64,000 nt of DNA from Paraspadella gotoi (taxonomy: Eukaryota; Chaetognatha). Under the pieces are notes generated by a model. That model was not told where the DNA came from. It ran no database searches and saw nothing but the letters and a program-made list of their open reading frames with translations. Positions 34,701 through 46,697 of the stretch are shown here, one piece after another. Position numbers and translations under genes: made by a program. Position 1 is the first letter of the stretch. The number at the start of each line of letters is the position of its first letter. The DNA lies in NCBI GenBank assembly GCA_051294375.1, contig CM119265.1, positions 9,496,339 through 9,560,338 on the forward strand, read 5' to 3'.

Positions 34701-37700
34701 GATCATTCCGCCCGTAAACTAGTTTCAGAAACGAGTCTTCTCTGTAACCCCCGTTAGCAGAGACCTATCCAAGTGTGGAGCTTGCAAAATCAAAACTGAC
34801 ACCAGATGGGGAAACCAGGGTTCTTGAGAAGACCGATACACGAGAGACAGATATAATTAAAGTTTTAAAACTCTCCGCCACCACTTTCTTAACTCGAGCT
34901 TCCGCACGCAACCATCGGAGGAAGAGTCAAAAAAAGCGAATATCCGGAAAAGGAAAGACGAGTAACCAAAGAAGCACGAAAATCAAATCGTTAAGACAAG
35001 GAAAACAGTTTTACTTTCTTGAAAATTGCAGTCAAAGCCAACTGTTAACGCTTTAACGATGTACACTTTGAAATAAGTTAAACTGCGGAGATTCTTTATT
35101 TAGAGCAAACTGCGGAAAAACTAAAATGAAAGAAACCCGAAATTAGCAAATCTTTCCACAACATATGTAAACCTTTACGATGAATTTGGATTGTCATGGA
35201 CGCCTTGGGTAGGACATTTACATTAAGGTAGGTCGGGTTAAAAGTCCTAATTTTCTACGGGCCAGAGAAAAAACTCGCTTCCGTCACCCGTTTAGCCGAT
35301 TGGACTCGAAACTGGCGATGATGTTACGCGCCAAAGTACTTATTCTCGGCCCCCCTGCTTCGGGCAAAACCGTGCTCGCCAACTTTCTGTCTGACGCCAC
35401 CGAGTCGATCGCCGCCAACTATCGCCCCACCAAGTGAGGAAGAAGAGGGAGGGGGAAGCATTTCGTTTAAGATATCACTGGTGCCACGCCTCAATTTATC
35501 TCTCCCGACAGAGGCGTCCGAATTCTGGAGTTTGAGAATGAGAAAATGAGGATCAAGGGTCGCAAGATCAACGCGGAAGTCGAGCTTTGGGACTGCGGCA
35601 GTGACTCCAGGGCAGAGATGTGTTGGCCGATGTTCGCGCAGAACATCAACGGCATCATCTTCGTGTTCAACAGCGGCGTGGAGTCCCACCCGAAATACCT
35701 GGAACGTGCCCACACACATTTTATCAGAAAGATGGCACTTTTGAGGGCAAGTTTTTGAGAGTTTATATGAATCCCGTTGTTTAAAATATATAAACTGAAA
35801 TTGCTTACAAACCAGGATTCCCAGTGCATAATTTTTTCGAACCGAAAATCGGAGGCGGGCCAAGGAAGCGAGGCATCGACGAGCTTGAACGTCAATCACC
35901 TACAACCGCCGCCGATAGCGACGGGAAGATTTGAAAGGAACGATATAGGTGGGAGAAACAAAAACATGGTGGTTATTGATGAAGGAAGTAGCAAAGTCAA
36001 AACCCATTTCCTATTTAGAACCGCTGCGATATCAACGAGATGTACCGGTTTCCATGAGGGAGATAACGTGCGTGGCAACCGACGTTACTCACGCTCCGGA
36101 GGAGCTGAGAGCCGCTTTTGAAAACTATCTTCACAGGTGATCATAGAATCAATATAGTTCATTGAACAAATTTAGAAATATTAAAATTTTCCCATTTTTA
36201 CTATTCCAGAATACTCGGCACGATGGCGGAACAAGCCGATAAGATGGAACAAAGCATTTTGTCGACGGATACCGACTACATTCGATGAATATTAAATAAA
36301 CTAAAACTATTTAAAGGCTGTTTTTATACAAAATACTCGACATCCTTTCTTAAAGAATATTCCCCTGAATACTTGTAAATAGTAGGTGTATAAAAACCTT
36401 TCTAGCAAACATTAATATCTTTAGTACTATAGTTTTAATACATAAAATACAATAAACATTCGATTACCTGAATAAACCTGTCTTTTTCGACAAGCGCTTC
36501 GCGTAATTTCGCCACTGCCTCGTCGCTATCGTTGGCCTAAAAATATGAAAAGTGAATTTTAAAATGTGACACAAAGACACATTCAAATTCAATAGCAAGA
36601 GCATACCAAAGGCACGAGTCGATTGGTCGCCTCGAGGGCGCGGTTGAGGCCGTCGACGGTGGTCTCCAACTCCTTCACTGTCGCCGCGTGAGTTTCGTCC
36701 TTTTCCTAAGGATGAAGATAACTTAGATGTAATTAAGCTGCAGCGCGGGAGGCTACAATCCACGACAGAAAAGAGAAACGCAAAGACTCCACAGATTAAG
36801 AACGTGAGACTGAAAATTGGTATGGGATAGTAGAAAAAATCTAAATAATCAACTAAGAAACTTTAAAAGTAACGGTCCCCTTGGACAAAAGGAAAGGAAT
36901 AGAAAGAGTTGAGTGGCTATGCTAAGGTTATATTCGACGCACCAAGAAAAGCCTGAAGTGATAAACTGATATAAGACGCGTCTGGAATAACATTTCGTGA
37001 AAAGTAAGAAAATCGCTAGCATTTTTTTTAAAAAATATCAGAGCGAAACATCAAAAAGAAATTTTCGCGAATATAAATTACTTCCTCTCCCAATTTTCTT
37101 TCTAGAAGCTGAAACCAACCATCAATTTATTTTGATTGCGGGGAGTTGGAAGTTGAAAAAATTCGTTGCCATGGCAACTCTCTCGTGCGTCGGGGTCGTT
37201 AGGTCGGGCCAACGAATCCGAAAGGGACGGAGTTTCGGGGAGGGGAAAAGCGTCGGCGCGTTGCAGGTCGTCCAAAAGAACCAGGTTCACGGGCAGAGAG
37301 GGAATGGCCGAAGAAAAAACCGGGGGAGGGGGATGAGGCGAGGGACGGGCGAGGGAGAAGCCGGAGAAGCGCTCGGGGACTGGGGAGAATGAGGAACCGA
37401 ATTCGACGAAGCGATTGGGGAAACTGGAGAGACTCAGAGCCGGAAGACGACAAGGGATCCTCGAAAAGAAAAAAGGTAAGATTGGCGGAGGGGGCGGGGC
37501 GAGAGAAGACGGAAGACGAGGGAGAGTAAAGGATGGGCAGTTCAGAAGGTGAGATTGAAAGGGGAGTGACTGAGAATGGAGAGGACGAAGAAAGAACCAC
37601 CATGCGGTCCTGTTGGTAGTTGGAGTTAACGTCAGCGGATATCATGTTAATCGCGGATTCAGATCGAGAAGTCTGGTCAGAGTAAGTCTACCATGAGTGG

Positions 37701-40700
37701 AAGGGGATGAAAAATAAAGAGCAAACGATTTTAAAAATTTGTGAAGACAACCACGCGTTGTCTTCAATGACGTCTTTGTCATGACACGTTTGATAAAATC
37801 GACTCGCCTTCAAAATCCTCTCCTTTTCCTTCAACTCGGTCGTCAACTTCAACGCGGCGCCTTCCTTCTCCTCGATGTCTCTCTCCAGCGCATCCATTGT
37901 TTCTTCCGTTGCCATGAGGAGGGCGTTGGCCTTTTCGCCCTCTCGTTCGCGTTCACGAAGTTGGCGGCGTATTGCGCGGGTCTCTTCCTCTTTCTCTTCT
38001 AGGGACGCAAACTTCTCAGCCAGAGCATCCTGATCCCGTTTTAAAATCGTAATAATTTAAAGAATGACACAAGCGCACAAAAGCTAGCAAAAGAATATAA
38101 AACATTTTTTTTGTCCATTGGTTTCACCTCCACAGCTTTGTCCCGATCCTTCAAGCGTTCCTTCAATTTGTTTATCGTCTCCATCTGCTTCGAGGGTGTC
38201 CCACCACCTCCACCCGCCCCCTCCGCCAGCGCCGAAGCCTCCGCAAAATCCGCGAGGCTGTCGTCTCGATCCTTGAGGCTCCGCGACAATTTGTTGATGA
38301 GTCGATCTTTGTTGGTCGACTCTCGTTGCGCTTCTTCGAGGAGCGTCTGGTATCATGACACGGGAAGGAAAGACGGTTATTAAGAACTTAAGGGAGATTG
38401 AAATTTCTAATTGACTAACAAAAGCGATTCTATGGCTAATTGTGAACTAAATATATAATATATTCCGCTTAATACTTAATACGAATTTCCGCAATTTGCG
38501 AGAGGAAAAAAAAAATTTTCTCCGTTTTACCAAGGAAATTCTGAGGAAGAATTAATGGTCGTTTCACCTGGAAATGCTGTTGTGTCGCGTCGGCTCTGTC
38601 ATTGGCCTTTTGTTTTTCGTTTCGAAGTTCTTCCCTCATATCCTTTATTAATTTAGTATCGGATGGCGTCGCGTGATTTTTTTTTATTAGCGTTGGGTTA
38701 CAGTGAGACGTCGAGGGGGTGGCGCCAATGGTGCGTCGGTGGGGGATTAGTATTTTGGGTTCGAAACAAAAGAGCAAAACGAGTGATTTACAATACCAAA
38801 TTACGAGTGATAGAACAACCAAATAAAAATCTGCTGTCGTGACAGATTCGGTGGATTTCTAATACCGAATGAAGATTAACGCCACTTTTAAGTTAATGGA
38901 AATTTAAAATTTCGCAGTTATCGTTGTTATCCTTTACGAAAACGGGTAGAAAGCAAGCAAATTTTGTCACCGCAATAGCGTTTAAAATATCTAACCAATG
39001 GCTATCAACACTTGTGTCTGACCTGCACTTGAAGGTCCGTTTCTCGCAGTCGCTCTTCCAAACTGTCCAATTGTTCGTTCAAATTTACCAATTCCTTTTC
39101 TTTTCTTTCATTGGACTTATGCAGTCGCTAAAACGATAAACCGAAAACTATAATAATTATAAATACCAATAAAAATAAATGCTAATAAATTAACTGAAAA
39201 TAACATGCCTCTATCTCAAGCTTCTTGTCCCTGAGAAAGTCCTCCAACTCCTGCGTCCTAATCTGTCTGTCCGACTTGTCCCTCGCCTCCGCGTCCTTGT
39301 CCCTTTGCATCCGGCTCTGCATCGACGCCATCTGCTCAGCAAGGAGCCGCTTTTCTTCCGCTGCCTCTTCGATCGTGGTTTGGAGATCCTTGATCTGGCG
39401 GAAATGAAGTGAAAAAAGTGAACTGACCTCCATTTCACTTTCGTTAATTCAACACCTTACCTCCCTCTCCCGCTCGTGCACGAGTTTTGACAATCCCTGG
39501 ATGGCCTTGTGCCCCTTAGCGGCTGCCTCCTTGTCCGAGGCGACCTGGGTTTCCATCTTATCGTTGGCGGCGGTCAACTCCTCGCGCTCTTTGTCCCTCT
39601 GGCGGAGCTTCTCGTCGGCGGCTTCGAGGGCGGCGCGACGATCGGCCAACTCCGCCTTTAGCTCGGCCACGCGGTTCTCGAGGCTCCGCTCGGCCAGCTC
39701 GTGATCCTCGGCGAGCGCCTCCAGTTCTCTAAGCGTGCGCTCGGGCCGTTTGCCCGCCGCGGCGCCGCATTGGCAAAAGTCCAAGCGCTCGCGGGCGACG
39801 CCACCGAGACGCAACTCTTCCGCGACGCGGGCGACGTCGCGCTCAAGGCGTTCCGAATTTGAGGAGGGGGTGGTGCAGGGGACGAGGAGCTCGAGGAGCG
39901 ATGCCTTCCGCTCGAGAAGTTGTAGTTCGGCCTCGTCGAGGAATGCGCCGGAAGGATGGGGCTCGGTGATGTGGGCGCCCGAGTCTTTGTCCGAGTCGGG
40001 GGAAGGGGATAACTGAAAGGGAAAAATGTTATAAGAATTTTAAAAGTGTACTTAAAAACCGAATGAACGTATTTAAATACAACAATCATGATCAATCTAT
40101 TATCACCTCGAGTGTTCGCCTCTTTCCCGCCTCCATGACTTTCGGCGATGTCAACGCAGAGTCGGCGTCGTCGTCCTCGCGCCATCGATCCGCAGCCGAC
40201 GCCGACTCTTCCTCCTCTCGCAACGCCAGTTTCTCGCGCGCCTCCGCCAACGCCAAAGTGGCGCGCTCGGCGTCCTCCGCCATTGCCGCCAACTGCGCCT
40301 CGAGCCGGCTCACCCGCTCATCGGCGTCGAGGGCGAGGCGCGTCTCTAACTCACGGACGCGTTCGTCAGCCTCGCAGGCGCCGGCCGCGCGTGCCTTGGC
40401 GATGTCGGTTTGATGCTGAACGCGGAGGGAGTCCACTGTGGAACTATGTGTTTAAAGAAAGACGACAAAGTTAAAACGTTTAACTTTAATGAAAATTTAA
40501 TAAGCGACAATCTTGGGGTATCTTACGCAGCTTGAGTGAGCAAATCCGCTTTTTCGAGCAAATCCGCCTTTAAAGTCTCCACATCCACCTTCAGCTCGAT
40601 GTTCTGGTTAAGTGAGAACAAAATTAAATATCATTATTTAGTTAAAGAAAAAAACATATCTTTGCGACTATTGCCCCACAACCCAACCGTTTTGATGAGA

Positions 40701-42018
40701 TCTTCCCCGCTGACATCCCATTTCCGCTCCACGCGCTGTTCCAAGTAGTAAATCCGGAGTTTGAGGTTGAAGTTCTCCTTCTTGAAGTCGGCCAACTGCT
40801 GCTCGAAGTCCTTCATTGTGTGCGAGCGGATGGGGGACATTCGCCCCGTCGAGGACTTCGGCATCACTGCAAGTTCACCGGGTAATTGAAAATTACTAAA
40901 GAGAATACGACCGAATGTCACTTTTTAATTAATACGAACCCGGAATGGATCCGTCGTGAAGCTCCAATAGATTTCCGTTGCCCAACGTAATCTCGGCATC
41001 GAGAAGAGAATCGCCGTCCGAGGCCCTGCGTCGGACGGAGAAAAAGCTATTAAATTCGCGAGCAATAAAAAAGTCGATGTTCACACCAGTGGCTAATAAA
41101 TTAACTTAAGGGGGACAGATAAATGTTTTGAGTAGCCCATCGCAACTAATTTTTGTTTGCCAAAAAAATTATCGTAATGTTAATTCATCGTAACATGGAT
41201 GCACTATATAAATATTTCCAATATATTACTTATAAATATTGTGAAGACAAGGCACGCGGAGGGCGCGCGAACGGGGGCTGAAAGGACTAGAAAAGATTGA
41301 CATCCTCGGTAATAAATCGGCGACAGAGTTTTCAACGAGGCAGTTTTCATTCGAAGTTCTTAATTAATTGCGACTCGACGATTGTTTATTATTTAATTCA
41401 TAGTCTTCCTCTTCATCGGCCGTCGAAACGGATTGACCAAAATCGAAAGCGACGGAAAAAAATATTTGCGTTTATGAAAGATCGATGGTTTCTTTCGTTC
41501 ATCGAATCGAGTCAACGATATTTATGCTAAAGAGGCAATAATTGGCTTAGTTTTTTCTTTTACTTTTCAGACTCGAAAAGGTGAGGTAAGGAAAGGTCTC
41601 CCGGGGCAACGGCACAAGATCTACATCAACAAGGAAAAATTCCTTTCGCCAAAACTTGTTTTTCTTTTCACACTGTATAAGCGGAAAAAAAAAACAGAGA
41701 TAATGAAAACAAATCATCTCGCATTAGTCGCTTTGGTCATTTCAAGTCGATTTGATTAACTATCAATTGACGAGATGCCAAAAAAACGAAAAAACGAAAA
41801 ACTCGAGCGCGGGAAAAACGGGAATCGAGAAATGGACGCAATGCACCAAGAGTCCAAGACTGTGAAGAAACGCCCACCGTTCTCGCGGAAATTGCGCAAG
41901 CCGGATGCGTAACTGGGTCATGCGATTTTCAGTCCTTTAAGTCGCACCACCCGAAGTGAAAGACCGCTCGGCACGAAAATCAAATCGAAGATGGGGAGAG
42001 GCAGGCAAAAACCACGAT

Positions 42019-42062
<44 letters not shown>

Positions 42063-42670
42063 AGTAAAAGTAATTACGGTGACAGACTGCGCCGCTCGAA
42101 GGCGCAGTGAACGAGAGCTCGAGGGGAAATACGAGTAGAAAGAATTAGCCGTGAAGAGAAGCGCAGATGGGACGGAGTCGTCGGGAGGAGAACAACGAGA
42201 AAAACTTTCCGTAAGGGGGGGAGTGGGGGGGTGGGGAGTGAGGGAACAGGCTGAGATCACAATGACCACTTTCTCACGAGGAACGAGCATTAAAAGATTA
42301 ACAATTGGAGGAAATACCTCCTTTCGTTAATTTTTTTTATCTCTTGTTCTCGAACTAATTAGAAAAACGAATAAGAAAAAATTAATTCGTCGTGACCCCA
42401 AAAACTAATTAACGGGGTTTCTTCAAAACAAAAAGTATTTTTTTCTCAACTAATGGCAACTGCTACGAGAAAAGTGGGAGTTTTTTCGGCGCAAAATTCC
42501 AAGAAACGTACCCGTATGGGTTTGAAGTCATGCAATGCCGATGAAAAAAATTCAGCGAAATCAAGAAGTCCCATGGGAAATACGGGTACCATGGAAAACG
42601 ACGAATGAAAAAAACAAACAAGGACGAGTCAGAACTCGGGAGTAAAATAGGGAGGTGACAAGAGCGAAAA

Positions 42671-42705
<35 letters not shown>

Positions 42706-43329
42706 ATACTACATAATTCTTATTCGCAAGATATAAAAACTGATACAAGTTTTAGCTCAAAAACGAAAAAACGGGCAAGAATGTTAATTTTAACCACTAT
42801 CGAGTTTTTCAAAATGCTCATTGCCCACTCCCCTTGATACACAATGTCAATATCGAGTATTATTCTCCACGGCTTCCTAATTTTACCCCTCTTAAACCCC
42901 AACGTATTAAACGTCAGAAAAATTGTAATCGTTTTTGACGTCGTGTACATGTCAGCAATGTTCACGATGTTTTTACGAAATTTAATATCGTACGTGACGC
43001 TGGACAAGCCCAAACACATCTTTCGGAAAACGGAATTAAAGCCCCTCAACCCCGCATAATTGGGAGAAAAAAATAGCACGACAGAAAATTTTCAATTGCA
43101 CAATTGATTTAACGAACTTCTGTAATTAAATGTTTTCGGTGAATAATTTTGTTTACATTTTGCCGAAACTCAATAGCAATGACATTCGATATCAAAGACA
43201 AATTGACGACTATTTACCACCCTCATTGAATATTTTTATCTCAACTTTCAGCTCTTGAATTTTCAGGATAGCTATTAACATTACTCACATGCCAGGGTGG
43301 GCTGGATCCTCTCCGACGAAAGAGTCCAT
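22153..43329 (-). CDS. CDK5RAP2: Centrosomin / CDK5RAP2 / myomegalin family protein
   Basis: Forty exons can be joined in phase from ATG at 43329 to TAA at 22153-22155, about 2,720 residues. Examples are 43289-43329, 40940-41025, 40688-40866, 40527-40603, 40107-40443, 39461-40012, 24837-25635, 24113-24745, 22531-22674, 22316-22461 and 22153-22246. The exon at 40688-40866 encodes the CM1 motif (KENFNLKLRIYYLEQR), which in this family binds and activates gamma-tubulin ring complexes. Nearly all the rest is coiled coil with Ser-rich linkers. The C-terminal exons (RLLREAISRLEATNRMK, then HYKVLKEARNNLE) resemble the family's C-terminal centrosome/Golgi-targeting region. Expected role: microtubule nucleation at centrosomes or basal bodies. 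IFT22 sits inside the intron 33483-36467. Four donors are GC (after exons ending at 39209, 37808, 27927 and 27621). The small exon 30425-30523 is the least certain. Length compares with about 1,900-2,350 residues in the vertebrate paralogs. One gene here stands for both; the symbol denotes the family. Confidence 0.88.
31021..31484 (-). CDS. Possible alternative first exon inside the centrosomin homolog
   Basis: An ATG at 31484 with an in-frame TGA three codons upstream opens a 154-codon acidic Ser/Pro-rich frame (METRDVEVNFDPN...). It ends at a GT donor (GAG|GTGGTC) in phase 2. It lies in the intron between exons 32454-32585 and 30425-30523 and is not needed for the full-length frame. It may be the first exon of a short isoform from an internal promoter, or a small separate gene. 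Its phase does not match the next exon (phase 0), so the splice partner is unclear. Confidence 0.35.
31668..31713. repeat. CT dinucleotide repeat
   Basis: About 23 uninterrupted CT units in an intron of the centrosomin homolog. Confidence 0.95.
33483..35317. other. Intron segment upstream of nested IFT22
   Basis: Intronic DNA of the minus-strand gene and presumably the promoter region of IFT22. Several short open frames occur on both strands, but none has a recognisable domain or paired splice sites. I see no repeat or RNA gene. Confidence 0.6.
35318..36288 (+). CDS. IFT22: IFT22/RABL5 Rab-like GTPase of the IFT-B complex
   Basis: Five exons (35318-35433, 35512-35746, 35816-35948, 36019-36136, 36210-36288) join in phase to 226 residues. 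The start MMLRAKVLILGPPASGKTVL carries the P-loop GPPASGKT. The next exon has VRILEFEN and ELWDCG (switch II region), as in IFT22, where the family keeps WDCGG rather than the Rab WDTAG. The later HFIRK...DSQCIIFSNR matches the family's loop before the G4 region, and the C-terminus is longer than the 185 residues of vertebrate IFT22. No C-terminal prenylation cysteine is present, as usual for this family. Role: nucleotide-binding subunit of intraflagellar transport train B in cilia. The second intron uses a GC donor (AGG|GCAAGT). The gene is wholly nested, antisense, in an intron of the centrosomin homolog. ATG at 35321 is an alternative start giving the family's ML(R/K)AK beginning. Confidence 0.9.
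36295..36300 (+). terminator. Poly(A) signal of IFT22
   Basis: AATAAA seven bases after the IFT22 stop, the only strong signal before the next minus-strand exon at 36468. Confidence 0.6.
36706..37807. other. Intron with a Ser/Pro-rich open frame
   Basis: Intron of the centrosomin homolog. A minus-strand frame from ATG 37645 to 37199 (148 codons, Ser/Pro/Phe-rich) resembles the Ser/Pro-rich linkers but ends in a stop and has no matching donor. It may be an alternative terminal exon or chance. Confidence 0.4.
42018..42061. repeat. GA dinucleotide repeat
   Basis: About 20 GA units with one interruption, in intron 1 of the centrosomin homolog. Confidence 0.93.
42667..42708. repeat. AATA microsatellite
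   Basis: About ten AATA units in intron 1 of the centrosomin homolog. Confidence 0.93.
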
Positions 43330-43705
43330 TTTCAATTTCTTTTTGATTCGTTATCTCATATTTATATTAGCAGCTCGGTAAACAAGCGTTTTTGTCAAGT
43401 GCATCGAAGGCAAGATTGATGAATGAAAGGGTTGATTGAGTTTCTGCAACGGTTTTTGAAAGACAGGTTTCGAATCGACGCCGCGAGAGATACGACGACC
43501 ATCTTCAAACAAAAGGTTCCGCCTTCTCCAAAGCCATACCGTTGAGCAGAGATGTTAGGTTCGTAGCCTGTAGAAAAAGAACCAAACTAAATTAACAAGT
43601 ACTTTTTAATACAATTTAAATAAAATGTTATTTTTTTAAAAAAGAAAAAAATAATTATACCACTTAATTTACACAGAAGGGGAATAACTATTATTTTGCC
43701 AATTT

Positions 43706-43741
<36 letters not shown>

Positions 43742-46697
43742 AAATTGTACTATTAACAATTCTTTAATAATTTTTAATCTCTCTTATTAAAAATGAATAA
43801 AAATAACTGTCAAAACTTAAAGGGACCAAGTGACCAGGGGGGTTAAAAAGCTTAAAGCATAACGTTTCATCCTTTAAATTAAGCTGGTTCTGATCATATG
43901 AATCTTTCTTCTATAATTATTTGGGAAAGTAGTTAAAAATATGATGATCAGCTCGCCTAATTTTTTTTAAAAAATCGATAAGAAAATTTTTTTTAAAATA
44001 AGATTTAATTTTAAAAAGTTTTTCAGTTTTATTACAAAAATTAAAAAAAAAAACAACTAAGAATGAATAATAATTTAAAGTATTAACAAAATTTTATTTA
44101 AACTTCTTAAAATAATTTTATTAATTAAATAAAACCTTTTGAAATAATATAAATAAAAAAGGTTCTATACTTTTATTAAATTATTATAATTAAGAATCAA
44201 TATAGTTTATTAATATTTTTAAGGGATAAATATGAATATTAATTAATAATTATTATAGTTTTATTTATATAAAAATAAAATTTAAGTTTAATATTTCTGC
44301 TTTTAATTGCATAAAAATAAAAAAATATTAATCTTATAAAACCTTTGTTTAAAGAAGCTTAAACTTAAAATTTTAACTTGGTAAAATAAAAAATAAAAAT
44401 TTTAAATTGATAAAATATTTTTTATTATAAAAATAAAATATTTAAATAAGGTAAATTAAAATTATATTCATAATTATTAAATTTTTGTTTCAGCTACTTT
44501 CCCTAACTATCATCCTTCAAAGTTCTTTGATAATTGACTCTTAAGCTTATGATATCATTTTTATCACTGGCTTCCCTTAAATCTATACTTTTCCATAAAA
44601 AAATTATCAAAATTCTTTACTTTTTCACTGATATTAAAAAACGTTTATGTCATTTTTCGCAGCTTTAACATTAAAAAAAGTTTGACGAACCCGAATCTAT
44701 TACTTAACAATATTATATCTCACTTTCATTTTAAGCCAAAATGTGTATGATTTTCTATTCCAAAATTTAGCAAGTTTAAAACTGAAAAAATTGGCATTAT
44801 ATTTTTAGAATTAGTTTCAGTTTTCTCAGTTGTACTATCACTTATCACCCGAAATTTACTAACTAGCTGCTTGCCCACTTAATTCAACTAAATGTTTTAA
44901 AAAGTTAAGCAAATAGTTTACAATGGTATAAAATTGACTTATATTTTTTTATCTTATTAGTACTCACACAGTCATGCTCCAAAATCCTTTCAGTTCTGTA
45001 CAAATTACGCTTACAAAACAAAACAAAACCACTTACTTAATATTTAGTTTCGCGTTGTCTTTACAGAAAAACTGGCAAAAAAAGTGGTCCACTACAAAAC
45101 AGGAAGGCGGATTCACCAGAACCGAATCAACTTTGACGCTTGACTCTGTTTTCTAGCCGAAGATCCGGTACACATCCGAGGAACAATTTGTGGTTCTACA
45201 GTTAATCTACTAATCTTGCTCTTTTGCTTTTTTTTGATTCGTACTTTAATTTAATTTAGTGCATATTCGACATATTCAAACATCACTCAGACTTTCAAAA
45301 ACAAAAGCATTTTTGAAAGGGTCCCAGTGACAAGGAGAACCTCAAAATAAAAATGCGTTTACAGATCATGTTTTTAAAGAAAACAAGACGGGACATAAAG
45401 ATCAGTATATAACGTCGAAGTCACGCGAGAAATAAATCATTAGCATTTCCATTTTTATACTCCTTTAAGTTTTTTTTTTTTTTTTTTTTTTTGGCGACTG
45501 GTACTAAGTGGAGGATTCTTATTATCAAAAAGTCGCTATGATAAATAAAAAGAACCCCCTCCTCGACTTTACATAAAATTCAACCTCTCATCGCTCTCTC
45601 TCTCTCTTCGAATCGCAGAGAGGGGGGCAAGAGAGAAATGCGGTTGAATTCAAAACTTGTACTCTAGAAAAGCAAGAGCCAACATGTTCTAATTTCGGCA
45701 GCAGCGAAAAAAATAGTCTCGTTATGTTAAAATTGGGAGTAACGCAGCGAATGAAAAAAGGAAAATTAACACGTATATTATTATTAGGTAAAACAAGCCA
45801 TTCGTCTCTGAATTTAGGTGACTAAATATATAAGTTTGTTGTTGACGACGGAAGAGACTTTATTAAAACTCTGTAGGGTCAGAGAAAGAGCGAGTCGCAT
45901 TGTTGCGCGCTTTTTTTGAGAGAACTCATCAGCAGAAGACATTAAAATATATATCGAAGTTAGAGGGAAAGGTCAGGGAAGGACACATTAGCTATCATCA
46001 ATATCTGTCTTCGGTAAAATACAAACGTTTTTGCAAAGGGAACTTCCATTACGGGGAACACATCGTAAAGGGGGTAACCTTATTTTCTCTTGTCCCAAAG
46101 GTACCGGGGGATATTTAGAACTAAGGGATCCGAACACGATGGAGCAAAATCGATTACCGTTTTGGAGAAAACCAGTAACACCAGAATCTGGGAGAGGTTC
46201 TGCCAGCTGCAGATCGCGTATCATGTAAGTTAGTCGGGGAAGATTCGGAGGAAATTCCCTATTTTAGTAGCATTTAAGCCAACGTCACGAGGGGCGAAGG
46301 TGACGAAGTCTATACAGAATTAATGATCACGAGATAAAAGGGAAAAAAGGGGCAGGTGGGAAGGTTGATTTTTTTCGTTGAAATGTTTCTGTCAGAGCCA
46401 AACTCGGATGCGTGAATAAAAACGCTAGGCGTCTGGTGGAAACTTTTTGCATTGAGAATTTAAAAAAAAAATCATTTTGAGTCGCGGGAGGGGAAAAGGA
46501 AAAAGACGACGAGAGCTTGGAATGGATTGAGAAGATGTTACGAAGCTCCGCAAGAAAAGCAGAAACTCCGGCGTCGAGGTCGGAGATAAAAGGATTAAAG
46601 AATGAATTTGCAGGATAAAGAAACGGAGAGCAGAGAGAAAAGGGAGAGAGCTTTGACGACTCCCATTTTCCATCGCAAACTATAAGTTTTTTGAAAT
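43330..46697. other. AT-rich intergenic region
   Basis: Lies between the centrosomin start and the PRRC2 stop, so it should hold the centrosomin promoter and the PRRC2 3' end. It is very AT-rich at 43,600-45,000, with a poly-A run near 43,709-43,736 and a poly-T run near 45,470-45,492. The frames at 45,900-46,230 are not recognisable. I see no convincing gene. Confidence 0.6.

Larger units (their letters stand above)
41026..43288. other. First intron of the centrosomin homolog
   Basis: No exon found. Contains a GA dinucleotide repeat (about 42,018-42,061) and an AATA tetranucleotide repeat (about 42,667-42,708). The short frames at 42,720-43,079 have no recognisable homology. Confidence 0.6.
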
